Position numbers and translations under genes: made by a program. From contig CAWJLP010000007.1 in the NCBI GenBank assembly GCA_963843745.1, forward strand, positions 1,736,001 to 1,800,000: DNA of 64,000 nt, written 5' to 3'. The notes under the pieces were generated by a model. It saw only the letters and a list, made by a program, of their open reading frames with translations. It was not told the DNA's origin and did not search any database. Origin of the DNA: Trebonia sp963843745 (GTDB taxonomy: Bacteria > Actinomycetota > Actinomycetes > Streptosporangiales > Streptosporangiaceae). Positions 44,812 to 53,447 of this stretch are shown here, one piece after another. Numbering within the stretch: position 1 is the first letter of the stretch; each line of letters starts with the position of its first letter.

Positions 44812-46613
44812 ATGGCCTTTCGTACGGCTGCGCCGCGCCGCGCCGGCGCGGGAATCCTTGGGACGCTCGCGGTGCTGCTCGCGGCGGCACTGGCGACGGG
44901 CCAGCCGGGTCCGGTGCTGGCCGCCACGCCGGTTAAGCACGTCACGCCCGCTGCCAGCCTGGCCGCGCCGGACACGAATCTCCTGCTCAATCCCGAAGCC
45001 ACCGCCGGTGCCACCTCGGCTCAAGGCTGGGACGCCGTCACAATTCCCGGCTGGCGGGTCGCCGGCGGCCTGTCCACCGTCGTCCGCTATGGCACCCCGG
45101 GATTCCCGGAAACCGCCAAATCCTGGCCGGCCAACCGCGGCAATCTCTTCGCCGGCGGCGCTGGCGGTACCGCAAAACTCGTTCAGCAGGCGTCCGTCAC
45201 ACCGAATGCGCGCCACGACATCGCCGGCTGGCTCGGCGGCACCACGACCAGCGCCGCGGAACTCACCGTTCAGTTCACGGGAGCAAGCGGGCGAATTCTG
45301 GCCACCGCCGCGATCGGGCGTGCCGGGAAACAGGCGAAGCCCGTGCTCGATTACCGGCAAGCGGCCGGCACGGTTCCCGCGGGCGCGGCGCGGGCCCGGG
45401 TGACGATCACCCTGACGACCGCCCTCACCGACTGGAATGGACCCGACGCGCCGCAGACCGGATATACCTACGCGACCGCCGCCGATATCAGCCTGACGCT
45501 TAATCAGCCGGCCCCGCGCCGGCAACCGCTCACGCCCCCGGCGCCCGACGTCCCCGGCTATCAGCACGTCTTTCTCTTCTACTTTGAGAACGAGGACTAC
45601 AGCCAGGTCATCGGCAACACCAAGCAGGCCCCGTACCTGAATAGCCTCCGGCGCGGTGGCGCGGCCCTGACGAACTTCTACGCGGAAGAGCACCCGAGCG
45701 ACGCCAATTACCTCGCGCTCGCCGGCGGCAGCGCGTTCGGCGTCCCGCTCACCGACCCCGAAGAGGAAGACCCGCTCTATAACGTCGACGCCGCGAACAT
45801 CGGGGACCTCATCGCCGGCAGCGGCGAATCATGGAAGGCATACCTGCAGAGCGCGAACGGCCCCTGCGACACCGTGCACGGCTATTACTGGAACGACGAC
45901 CAGCCGATGATGTACTTCCAGGACGTCCGTGACCCCCCCGCTATTGCGCGGGCCACGTCGTCCCGCTCGAAGAACGCAGCAGCGACCTGGCGAATCCCGC
46001 CACCACCCCGAATTTCGCCTGGGTGGCCCCCGACGACTGCGCCGACATGGAAGGCTGCGGCATCGCCGCGGGCGACGAATTTCTCAAGACCGAGCTGACC
46101 GCGATCCTGAACTCGCCGGCCTGTCGCACCCAGCGGTCGCTCGCGATTATCACGTTCGACGAGGCCGCCCTCGGCCTGGGTACCCTCACCGCCAATGACC
46201 GTTACGCCCAGCCGCTGAACGGCATTTTCGATTCGGAACGGAACGGTCAGCCCGGTCAACGTCGCGACCCGCAAGGCTGGCCCGCAGATCCCGCGACCGG
46301 CACGCCAGGGACGCCCATCGACGTGGGCGACGACCCCAGGCTGATCGCGATGGCCCCCGACGGGACGACCGCGTACGTGGTGAACTGGCTGAGCGGCACC
46401 GTGACCCCCGTCGGCACCCGCACCGGCACGGCGGCCGCCCCGCTCAACGTCGGCGCCTACACCTACCCGACCGCCATCACGCTGGCTGGACAGACCGCCG
46501 TCGTGGTGGAGCCCTACGGCTACACGGTCACGCTGATCGACACGAAAACGGGCCGCGTCTACGCCCCGGTCACGGTAAGCAGCTACCCGGTAGCCGCCGC
46601 CATCACGGGCTGA
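44812..46613 (+). pseudogene. Secreted phosphoesterase joined to a YVTN-propeller piece, frameshifted
   Basis: The start encodes a signal peptide (residues 1-38: GAGILGTLAVLLAAALATG, cleavage near VLAATP), a beta-rich domain (NLLLNPEATAGA...) and a phosphoesterase/AcpA-like segment (YQHVFLFYFENEDYSQVIG, SDANYLALAGGSAFG). The frame breaks at a run of seven C (45933-45939): adding one C restores RYCAGHVVPLEE, WVAPDDCADMEG and IITFDEAALG. Around 46235-46290 a second local shift hides TVSPVNVATRKAGPQIP, a YVTN-type repeat, after which YVTN repeats (APDGTTAYVVNWLSGTVTPV) continue to 46613. So this locus is at least doubly disrupted and mixes two protein types. Confidence 0.75.
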
Positions 46614-46642
46614 GCGCCCCGCGTGCCCTACGCTTGGGCCGC

Positions 46643-47431
46643 GTGACGACCTTTGGGGCGACATGCATTCCCCAGGTTCCCCCGGAACGGCTGCGTGACG
46701 TCGCCCGCGCGGCGGAAGACGAGGGCCTGGACGAGCTATGGATCTGGGAGGACTGCTTCTGGGGCGGCGGGATCGCGACCTCCGCGGCCGTGCTCGCCTG
46801 GACCACGCGGCTGCGGGTGGGAATCGGCGTGCTCCCCGTTCCGCTCAGGAACGTGGCGCTGACCGCGATGGAGACCGCCACGCTGCACCGGCTGTTCCCC
46901 GGCCGCCTAACGGTCGGCGTCGGCCACGGCGTGCAGGACTGGATGGGCCAGGTGGGCGCGCGCGCCGAGTCGCCCGTCACGTTGCTGCGCGAGTACATCG
47001 AGGCGCTGCGCTCGCTGCTCCGCGGTGACCAGGTGAGCACCGACGGCCGCTACGTGCGTCTCGACGGGGTCCAGCTCGGCTGGCCGCCCGCCGCCGCGCC
47101 GGAGGTCCTCGCGGCGGCGCGAGGCCCGCGCACCCTGCGGCTGAGCGGCGAGGTCGCGGACGGCGCCATCCTGGACCAGGTCACGACCCTGGAGGACTTC
47201 AGGACCGCTCACGAGTCCATCGACGCCGGCCGCACCGCCGCGGGCCGCTCCGGTCCGCACCGCGTTGTCCAGTACATGGCGGCCGACCCGGGCAACGCCG
47301 GCGCCGTCGCGCAGGCAGTCCGCTCCTGGGCCGCCGCTGGCGCCGACACGGTAGTCCTGCACCCGACCTCCGCCGGCGAGGACCCGCTAGCCCACATCCG
47401 CTTCGCCGCCCAGGTCCGCCCGCTGCTGTGA
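46643..47431 (+). CDS. Luciferase-like (LLM class) F420/FMN-dependent oxidoreductase
   Basis: A 262-residue TIM-barrel protein. FGATCIPQVPPERLRDVARA, LWIWEDCFWGGGIATSAAVL, LPVPLRNVALTAMETATLHR and FPGRLTVGVGHGVQDWMGQV match the bacterial luciferase-like family, whose actinobacterial members mostly use coenzyme F420. Slightly short but complete. GTG 46643 has no clear SD and may be leaderless. It is convergent with the SDR gene. Substrate unknown. Confidence 0.88.
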   Translation: MTTFGATCIPQVPPERLRDVARAAEDEGLDELWIWEDCFWGGGIATSAAVLAWTTRLRVGIGVLPVPLRNVALTAMETATLHRLFPGRLTVGVGHGVQDWMGQVGARAESPVTLLREYIEALRSLLRGDQVSTDGRYVRLDGVQLGWPPAAAPEVLAAARGPRTLRLSGEVADGAILDQVTTLEDFRTAHESIDAGRTAAGRSGPHRVVQYMAADPGNAGAVAQAVRSWAAAGADTVVLHPTSAGEDPLAHIRFAAQVRPLL

Positions 47432-47456
47432 CTCGGTCCTGGCCGGCTCGCGGGGG

Positions 47457-48254
47457 TCAGTAGTAGATCGGGCCGACGTTGCCGCCGCTCGCGGTGATCG
47501 CGTCGCCGTTGAGCGCGACGCTCTTCGGCGAGGCGAGGAAGGCGACGACCGTCGCCACCTCCTCGGCGGTGACGAGGCGCCCGATACCGATGGAGGCGCC
47601 GATCCGGCGCTCGATTTCCGGCACTGACACCCCGGCGCGTTCGGCCCGCAGCGCGAGGGTCTGCGGGGTGTGTTCCGTCACGGTCACACCGGGGTGCACT
47701 ACGTTGACGTTGATGCCGTCCTTGCCCAGCTCGTCGGCGAGGTTCTTGGTCATCGCGGCGACGGCCACGTTGCGGACCGAACCGGTGATCGCCCCGGTGG
47801 ACCGGGCGGCCTGGCCGCTGATGTTGATGATCCGGCCCCAGCCGGCCGCGCGCATCAGCGGCACGACCTCGCGGATGCACCGCAGGTAGCCGAGCACCTT
47901 CACGTTGACCTGCTCGGAGAAGTCCGCGGCGTCGAACTTCTCGATGCCGGTCACCGCGCCGGTGTTCGGCCGGGCCGCGGCGTTGACCAGGATGTCGACG
48001 CCGCCGAGCCCGTCGGCGACGGCGCGCACCGCCGCGCGCACCGACTCGTCGTCGCCGGTGTCGGCGCTGACCGCGAGCACCTGCCGCCCCGACGCGGCGG
48101 CGACCGTCTCCCGCGCCGTTTCCAGCGCGGCCTTGTCCCGCGCCAGCAGCGCGACGTCCGCCCCCTCGGCGGCCAGCGCCTTGGCCACCGCCAGCCCGAT
48201 ACCGCGGCTCCCGCCGGTCACAAGCGCGCGTTTCCCAGTCAGCTCAAGATCCAC
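47457..48254 (-). CDS. SDR-family protein lacking the usual YxxxK active site
   Basis: A 265-residue classical-SDR-like protein. KRALVTGGSRGIGLAVAKAL binds the dinucleotide, LVNAAARPNTG contains the NxAG-like motif, and Ser146 is in INISGQ. The expected Tyr-x-x-x-Lys is replaced: by alignment to TK(N/S)LA the positions are Gly158 and Asn162 in GSVRNVAVAAMTKNLA. C-terminal NVNVVHPGVTVTEHTP and SGGNVGP are normal. From memory other SDRs share RNVAV here, so this may be a real subgroup with altered chemistry. GTG start. Confidence 0.83.
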   Translation of the reverse strand: MDLELTGKRALVTGGSRGIGLAVAKALAAEGADVALLARDKAALETARETVAAASGRQVLAVSADTGDDESVRAAVRAVADGLGGVDILVNAAARPNTGAVTGIEKFDAADFSEQVNVKVLGYLRCIREVVPLMRAAGWGRIINISGQAARSTGAITGSVRNVAVAAMTKNLADELGKDGINVNVVHPGVTVTEHTPQTLALRAERAGVSVPEIERRIGASIGIGRLVTAEEVATVVAFLASPKSVALNGDAITASGGNVGPIYY

Positions 48255-48301
48255 TCGGCGATCTTCTCACGGCCGCGGATCGCGAAAAGGCGCGCGGATC
48301 C

Positions 48302-48545
48302 GTGACTTTGCGCACTTCCCGGCACTTTGCGCACCGCATGACCACCTGTGACCGGTCACCTGGTCAGAGAAATGGTCGCGCCGTGCGCCAAGCCAACGCA
48401 AGCGACTGGTGTGACCACGCCAGGCCCGCGACTTTGCATACGGGCCGCCACTTTGCATACTCCGTGACCACCTGTGACCGGTCACTCGACCTGAAAAATG
48501 GTCACGCCGTATGCAAAGTCCACGGAAGTGGCTGGTGTGATCAGT
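48302..48545. repeat. Tandem ~118-bp repeat with covarying inverted arms
   Basis: Unit 1 (48302-48419) and unit 2 (48428-48545) align without gaps at a 126-base offset, about three-quarters identical by eye. Each has two left motifs (ACTTTGCGCAC at 48305 and 48324; ACTTTGCATAC at 48431 and 48450), a central palindrome GTGACCGGTCAC (48348-48359; 48474-48485), and a right arm complementary to the left motifs (GTGCGCCAAG at 48383; GTATGCAAAGT at 48509). GC in unit 1 becomes AT in unit 2 in all three places, so pairing is kept. It fills most of the 360-base gap between the SDR and MFS genes. Confidence 0.8.
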
Positions 48546-48614
48546 GGGACTGGGGATTGGGGGATGGGTGCTGGCGGTCTCGAGGCGACCGCCAGCACGC
48601 GCGACCGGTGGTGG

Positions 48615-50174
48615 TTATGCCTGTTCGGGGGTTGGGCGCGGCGCCCGGACCGTGACTGAGGCGTCCTCCTCAGCGGCGACGGCGATGCCGGTGATCTCGG
48701 CGGACGACGGCTCGCCGCGCGTGTTCGCCGCGCGCAGCGCGATCACCGCCGAGCACAGGATGAAGATGCTGGCCAGCAGCAGCGCCCGGTGGAACCCGGC
48801 GGTCAGCGCCACCGGCCGGGCCGTCCCCGCGGCCAGCAACGCGGAGGTGTGCGCGGTCGCCACCGCCGAGAAGACCGCCAGCCCGAGCGCGGCGCCGACC
48901 TGGGTCGACGCGGTGACCAGCGCCCCCGCCAGCCCCGCGAGCGACGGCGGCACGCCCGCGTTGGCCGCGGTCTGCACGCCGACGAACACGCCGCCAAGCC
49001 CGAACCCCATGATCATCAGCCCGGGGAACAGGTTGGTCCAGTAGGACCCGTCCGCGGGGAGCTGGGACAGCCAGAACACCCCGCCCGACGCGATCAGCGC
49101 GCCGGACACGATCAGCGGCCGCGTCCCGATGCGCGTGATCAGGGCCGACCCGGCGCCAGCGGCCACGGCGACCATCACCGTGACCGGCACGTACGCCGAG
49201 CCCGAGCGGAAGGCGGAGAAGCCGAGCACGTCCTGCATGTACAGGGTGACGAAGAAGAACGCGGAATAGAACCCCGCGATCCCGATCACCTGCGTCGCGT
49301 CGGCGGCGCCCAGCCCGGGCACGCGGAAGATCGACAGCGGCACCAGCGGCCTGGCGCTGCGCGCCTCGTTCACCGCGAACAGCGCGAGCAGCACCGCCGC
49401 GCCGGCCAGCTCGCCGACCGTCTGCCCCGCGCCCCACCCGGTGCTGGGGGCGCGCACCAGGGCGAAGATCAGCAGCAGCATCCCGCCGGTGCCGAGCACC
49501 GCTCCGGAAAAGTCAAATTCAGATATCCGGAACGTCCCCGTGGTATCTCCCTCAAGCAGCCGGAACGTCGCGGCGAGGATGACGGCGATGACGGGCAGGT
49601 TCACGAACAGCACCCAGCGCCAGCCCGGCCCGGCGGCCAGCACCCCGCCGAGGAAGACCCCGGCGGCCGAGGAGACGCCGGCCATGGCGCCCCAGGCGCC
49701 GAGCGCCCGTACCCGGTCGGTGCCGTAGCTGAAGGTCGTGGTCAGGATCGACAGCGCGGCCGGCGACATCAGCGCCGCGCCGAGCCCCTGGACGAGCCGG
49801 GCGCCGACCAGCGTGCCCGCGTTCGGCGCGAGCCCGCCGGCCAGCGAAGCGAGCCCGAACGCCGCGGTGCCCGCGACCAGCGTCCTGCGCCGTCCGAGCA
49901 GGTCCGCGAAGCGGCCGCCGAGCATCAGGAAGCCGCCGTACGTGACCACGTAGCCGCTGAGCACCCACTGCAGGTTCTGCACGGAAAAGTGCAGGTCACG
50001 GGCGATGGACGGGAGCGCCACGTTGACGATCGAGGCGTCCAGGAAGTCGAGGAAGCCGACGGCGCAGAGCAACGCGAGGACGAGCTTGCCCCGGCGGGTA
50101 GCGAGCTCAGATCTGGGGGGTCTGGAGGGCTGGAGCCCCCCAGATGGCGGGGTCGCGAGCGGTGGTGCGGTCAT
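48615..50174 (-). CDS. MFS multidrug transporter, DHA2 type
   Basis: A 519-residue transporter with about 14 helices. FLDASIVNVALPSIARDLHF is the DHA2 motif D1-like start (D-x-x-I/V-V-N-V-A-L-P), GGRFADLLGRRRTLVAGTAA is motif A, and RLVQGLGAALMSPAALSILT is motif B/C-like. The hydrophilic tail is Glu/Ala-rich. It is divergent from a TetR regulator with an inverted repeat between, the typical drug-pump arrangement. An inverted repeat lies in the codons just after its start. Confidence 0.93.
   Translation of the reverse strand: MTAPPLATPPSGGLQPSRPPRSELATRRGKLVLALLCAVGFLDFLDASIVNVALPSIARDLHFSVQNLQWVLSGYVVTYGGFLMLGGRFADLLGRRRTLVAGTAAFGLASLAGGLAPNAGTLVGARLVQGLGAALMSPAALSILTTTFSYGTDRVRALGAWGAMAGVSSAAGVFLGGVLAAGPGWRWVLFVNLPVIAVILAATFRLLEGDTTGTFRISEFDFSGAVLGTGGMLLLIFALVRAPSTGWGAGQTVGELAGAAVLLALFAVNEARSARPLVPLSIFRVPGLGAADATQVIGIAGFYSAFFFVTLYMQDVLGFSAFRSGSAYVPVTVMVAVAAGAGSALITRIGTRPLIVSGALIASGGVFWLSQLPADGSYWTNLFPGLMIMGFGLGGVFVGVQTAANAGVPPSLAGLAGALVTASTQVGAALGLAVFSAVATAHTSALLAAGTARPVALTAGFHRALLLASIFILCSAVIALRAANTRGEPSSAEITGIAVAAEEDASVTVRAPRPTPEQA
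50111..50145 (-). promoter_or_regulatory. Hairpin in the first codons of the MFS transporter
   Basis: ATCTGGGGGG (50111-50120) pairs with CCCCCCAGAT (50136-50145), with an inner GGGCT-GG-AGCCC pairing. It lies 30-64 bases into the coding strand. It could be a small repeat insertion or an mRNA structure affecting early translation. Confidence 0.45.
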
Positions 50175-50219
50175 GCTGACGGAACCTCCGGAAAGCGGTA
50201 CGTAATGATGTAATCAGTC

Positions 50220-50231
50220 AGTTAACCAACT
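50220..50231. promoter_or_regulatory. Candidate TetR operator
   Basis: AGTT-AACC-AACT is an inverted repeat in the 96-base gap between the MFS pump and TetR genes. The arms are short, so this is tentative. Confidence 0.35.
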
Positions 50232-50270
50232 TAGATCATGCGACCGTGAAGGTCTATACTTCTCAGCAAG

Positions 50271-50861
50271 ATGACTGACTCACTGTCCGCGACCCCCGGC
50301 GCCAGCCAGCGCGGCGGCAAGCGCGAGCGGCTGGTCGCCGCCGCGGCCGAGACGATCTACGCCGCGGGCGTCGAGAAGACCACGCTGGCCGACGTCGCGG
50401 CGGCGGCCGGGATCCCGCTCGGCAACGTGTACTACTACTTCAAGACCAAGGACGCCCTCGTCCAGGCCGTGGTCGAGGCGCACCTGGCCGAGGCGAGGAC
50501 CATGCTCGCCGCGATCGACGACGCCCACGAGACGCCGCGCGAGCGGCTCAAGGCGCTGTTCGGCGCCCTCGCCCAGCAAAGCGACCTGATCGCGCGGTAT
50601 GGCTGCCCGCACGGCTCGCTCTGCCAGGAACTGGGCAAGCGCGCCGACGGCACGCCGACCGCCGCCGAGCTGATGCGCGCGCCCGTCGAGTGGGCGGAAC
50701 GCCAGTTCGCGGCCATGGGCCGCCTCGACGCCCGGGATCTCGCGGTCCAGGTGATCGCCAGGTACCAGGGCACCGCGCTGCTCACCAGCGCGTTCCGCGA
50801 CCCGGGCCTGATGGAGGCCGAAGCGCGCCGGGTCGCCCAGTGGATCGGCACGCTCGACTGA
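50271..50861 (+). CDS. TetR family regulator of the adjacent MFS pump
   Basis: A 196-residue TetR protein. KRERLVAAAAETIYAAGVEK then TTLADVAAAAGIPLGNVYYY-FKTKDALV is a textbook TetR HTH (GNVYYYFKTKDAL). The ligand-binding part contains RYGCPHGSLCQELGKR, typical of the TetR_C (NemR/AcrR-like) class. The divergent gene encodes a DHA2 drug pump, so repression of that pump with release by its substrate is the likely role. Confidence 0.93.
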   Translation: MTDSLSATPGASQRGGKRERLVAAAAETIYAAGVEKTTLADVAAAAGIPLGNVYYYFKTKDALVQAVVEAHLAEARTMLAAIDDAHETPRERLKALFGALAQQSDLIARYGCPHGSLCQELGKRADGTPTAAELMRAPVEWAERQFAAMGRLDARDLAVQVIARYQGTALLTSAFRDPGLMEAEARRVAQWIGTLD

Positions 50862-51035
50862 GCGAAGTATCGGTAACAGAGTCACCACGGGCCCGTTCGG
50901 GATAAGCTGCCCAGCGCGGCCACCGGAGACGCGTAACGCGTACGTAACGAACCGCCGGATTTCGTTGCGTTTGGGTGAGAAGTCAACGGAAAGTCTTGAA
51001 AAACAGCATTCACCTGTGCGAAAGTCTCACCTCTA

Positions 51036-52226
51036 ATGAGCGAGCAACAGGTGGCTGAGGAGACTCGTACCAGCCCACAGGACGCACGGGCCTCTCAAGA
51101 CCCGCCCGCGATCGAACTGCACGGGGTGGTCAAGGAGTTCCGCTCCCACGGTGAGGTGGTCACCGCCGTCCGCGACATCGACGTCGCCATCGCGGAGGGG
51201 GAGTTCTTCTCCCTGCTCGGCCCCTCCGGTTGCGGCAAGACGACCACGATGCGGATGGTCGCGGGCTTCGAGGAGCCGACCGCGGGCACCGTGTACCTGC
51301 ACGGCACCGACGTGACGAACGTCCCGCCGCACAAGCGCGACGTCAACATGGTCTTCCAGTCCTACGCGCTGTTCCCGCACATGACGGTGTTCGACAACGT
51401 GGCGTTCGGGCTGCGCCGCAAGAACACGCCGAAGAAGGAGGTCACCGACCGGGTGACGGACATCCTCGGCGTCGTCGGCCTCGACGGGTACGCGAAGCGA
51501 CGGCCGCGGCAGTTGTCCGGCGGCCAGCAGCAGCGGGTCGCGCTGGCGCGGGCGCTGGTGAACCGGCCGCGCGCGCTGCTGCTCGACGAGCCGCTCGGGG
51601 CGCTCGACCTCAAGCTCAGGCAGGCGATGCAGATCGAGCTCAAGCGGATCCAGCGCGAGGTCGGCATCACGTTCGTCTACGTGACCCACGACCAGGGCGA
51701 GGCGCTCACGATGAGCGACAGGATCGCGGTGATGAACGAGGGCGTGATCGAGCAGCTGGCCGCGCCGCGGGACATCTACGAGCACCCGAAGACCCGGTTC
51801 GTGGCCGGCTTCATCGGCACCTCGAACCTGCTGTCCGGCACGGTGACGAGCACCGACCCGGCGACGGGCGGCGCGGTCATCGACCTCGGCGACGGCGGCC
51901 GGATCGTCGTCCCGGCCGCGCACAAGCAGCCCGGCGACGAGCTGGAGATCACCGTGCGCCCGGAGAAGATCACCCTGGTCGCCGGCGGCGCGGACGCCGC
52001 GCCGCCCGCACGGGCCGCCCAGGACGACTGCGCGCTGCGCGGCACCGTCGCCGAGGTCGTCTACCTCGGCACCTCGACCAACTACAACGTGACGACCTCC
52101 GCGGGGGCGGAGGTCGTGGTCTACAGCCAGAACTCAGCCAACGACGCCTCAGGGCCGCAGCGCGGCGAGCAGGTCTGGCTGCACTGGGATCCAGCCAACT
52201 CCTACGCGATCGGAAGCACGCAATGA
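51036..52226 (+). CDS. potA: Spermidine/putrescine-type ABC transporter ATPase
   Basis: A 396-residue ATPase. Walker A GPSGCGKTTTMRMVAGFEEP, Q-loop NMVFQSYALFPHMTVFDNVA, signature LSGGQQQRVALARALVNRP, Walker B LLLDEPLGALD and H-loop YVTHDQGEALTMSDRIAVM. The C-terminal TOBE region (about 280-396) includes AAPRDIYEHPKTRFVAGFIG and EITVRPEKITLV, as in PotA. It heads the potA-potD-potB-potC operon, and its TGA overlaps the potD ATG. Confidence 0.93.
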   Translation: MSEQQVAEETRTSPQDARASQDPPAIELHGVVKEFRSHGEVVTAVRDIDVAIAEGEFFSLLGPSGCGKTTTMRMVAGFEEPTAGTVYLHGTDVTNVPPHKRDVNMVFQSYALFPHMTVFDNVAFGLRRKNTPKKEVTDRVTDILGVVGLDGYAKRRPRQLSGGQQQRVALARALVNRPRALLLDEPLGALDLKLRQAMQIELKRIQREVGITFVYVTHDQGEALTMSDRIAVMNEGVIEQLAAPRDIYEHPKTRFVAGFIGTSNLLSGTVTSTDPATGGAVIDLGDGGRIVVPAAHKQPGDELEITVRPEKITLVAGGADAAPPARAAQDDCALRGTVAEVVYLGTSTNYNVTTSAGAEVVVYSQNSANDASGPQRGEQVWLHWDPANSYAIGSTQ

Positions 52227-53428
52227 CCGCACGCTACAGCCGCCGTGCCGCCCTCCAGCTGGGCGGCCTGTCCGCCGCGGCCCTGACCGCGGCCGCCTGC
52301 GGCGTGCAGGGCGCCGCCAAGCAGCAGAGCACTGCGCAGGCCGAGTCCGCCGCCGACAAGTTCTGGAAGGCGCAGAAGCCGACGGGCACCGTCACGTTCG
52401 CCAACTGGGCGCTGTACATCGACCCGGATCACCAGACCCTGAAGGACTTCACCGCGAAGACCGGCATCAAGGTCACCTACGACGAGGTGATCCAGGACGA
52501 CTCGAGCTTCTTCGCGAAGATCCACCCGCAGCTCGCCTCCGGCCAGTCCACCGGCTACGACATCATGGTGATCACCGACGGCCTCGAGTTCTCCGAGCTG
52601 GTGGCGCTCGGCGAGGCGATCCCGCTCGACCAGTCGATGCTGACCAACTTCCACCAGAACGCGGGCCCCGCGTACCAGCACCGCAGTTTCGACCCGGGCA
52701 ACGTCTACAGCGTGCCGTGGGCGAGCGGGTCCACCGGCATCGCCTGGAACCCCAAGTACGTCAAGACGCCTCCGACGTCGATCAACGACCTGTGGAACCC
52801 CGCGTACGCCGGGCACGTCGGCATGATGTCCGACCCCCAGGAGATCGCGAACTTCGGCCTGTTCAAGATCGGCGTCGACCCGGAGAACTCCACGCAGAAG
52901 GAGTGGGAGGCCGCGGCCGCGGCGCTGAAGCAGCAGCGCAGCGCGGGGATCGTCCGGCAGTACTACGACCAGTCGTACATCAACGCGCTGTCCAAGGGCG
53001 ACGTGTGGATCACGATGGCGTGGTCGGGCGACATCTTCCAGCAGAACCTGTCGGCCGGCACCAACCTGCAGTTCACCGTGCCCAAGGAGGGCGGCACGAT
53101 CTGGACCGACAACATGATGATCCCCAAGTACGCGGCCAACCCGGTCGCCGCCATGCAGCTCATCGACTGGTACTACCAGCCGCGGATGGCCGCGACGCTC
53201 ACCGAGGCGATCAACTACATCACCCCGGTCCCCGCCGTGCAGGACATCATCAAGTCGGACGCCGCCAGCGCCAAGGGCAGCGACAAGGCGACGCTGGAGG
53301 CCGTCGCGACCAGCCCGCTCGTCTGGCTGTCCGCGGCCGACTACGCGCGGCTCAAGAACTACGTGCCGATCACCTCGAAGAACCACTCGACGTTCTACGG
53401 CATCTTCCAGCCCGTGGTCGCGGGCTGA
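52223..53428 (+). CDS. potD: Polyamine-type ABC transporter substrate-binding lipoprotein
   Basis: A 401-residue secreted protein. The signal has a twin-arginine-like SRRAALQLGGLSAAALTAAA followed by Cys (lipobox TAAAC), so it is likely Tat-exported and lipid-anchored. The mature part has FANWALYIDPD, TYDEVIQDDSSFFAKIHPQL and DIMVITDGLEFSELV, and later WITMAWSGDIFQQN, as in PotD/PotF. Substrate could be spermidine, putrescine or a related amine. A 12-bp tandem duplication (CGCGGGCTGATA) at its end repeats the stop codon. Confidence 0.92.
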   Translation: MTARYSRRAALQLGGLSAAALTAAACGVQGAAKQQSTAQAESAADKFWKAQKPTGTVTFANWALYIDPDHQTLKDFTAKTGIKVTYDEVIQDDSSFFAKIHPQLASGQSTGYDIMVITDGLEFSELVALGEAIPLDQSMLTNFHQNAGPAYQHRSFDPGNVYSVPWASGSTGIAWNPKYVKTPPTSINDLWNPAYAGHVGMMSDPQEIANFGLFKIGVDPENSTQKEWEAAAAALKQQRSAGIVRQYYDQSYINALSKGDVWITMAWSGDIFQQNLSAGTNLQFTVPKEGGTIWTDNMMIPKYAANPVAAMQLIDWYYQPRMAATLTEAINYITPVPAVQDIIKSDAASAKGSDKATLEAVATSPLVWLSAADYARLKNYVPITSKNHSTFYGIFQPVVAG

Positions 53429-53447
53429 TACGCGGGCTGATAACGGC

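Noticed and set aside
48267..48485. 72-codon minus-strand frame over the tandem repeat
   Set aside because: The frame exists because the repeat is duplicated; substitutions follow base-pairing rather than codon positions, and it has no ribosome-binding site.
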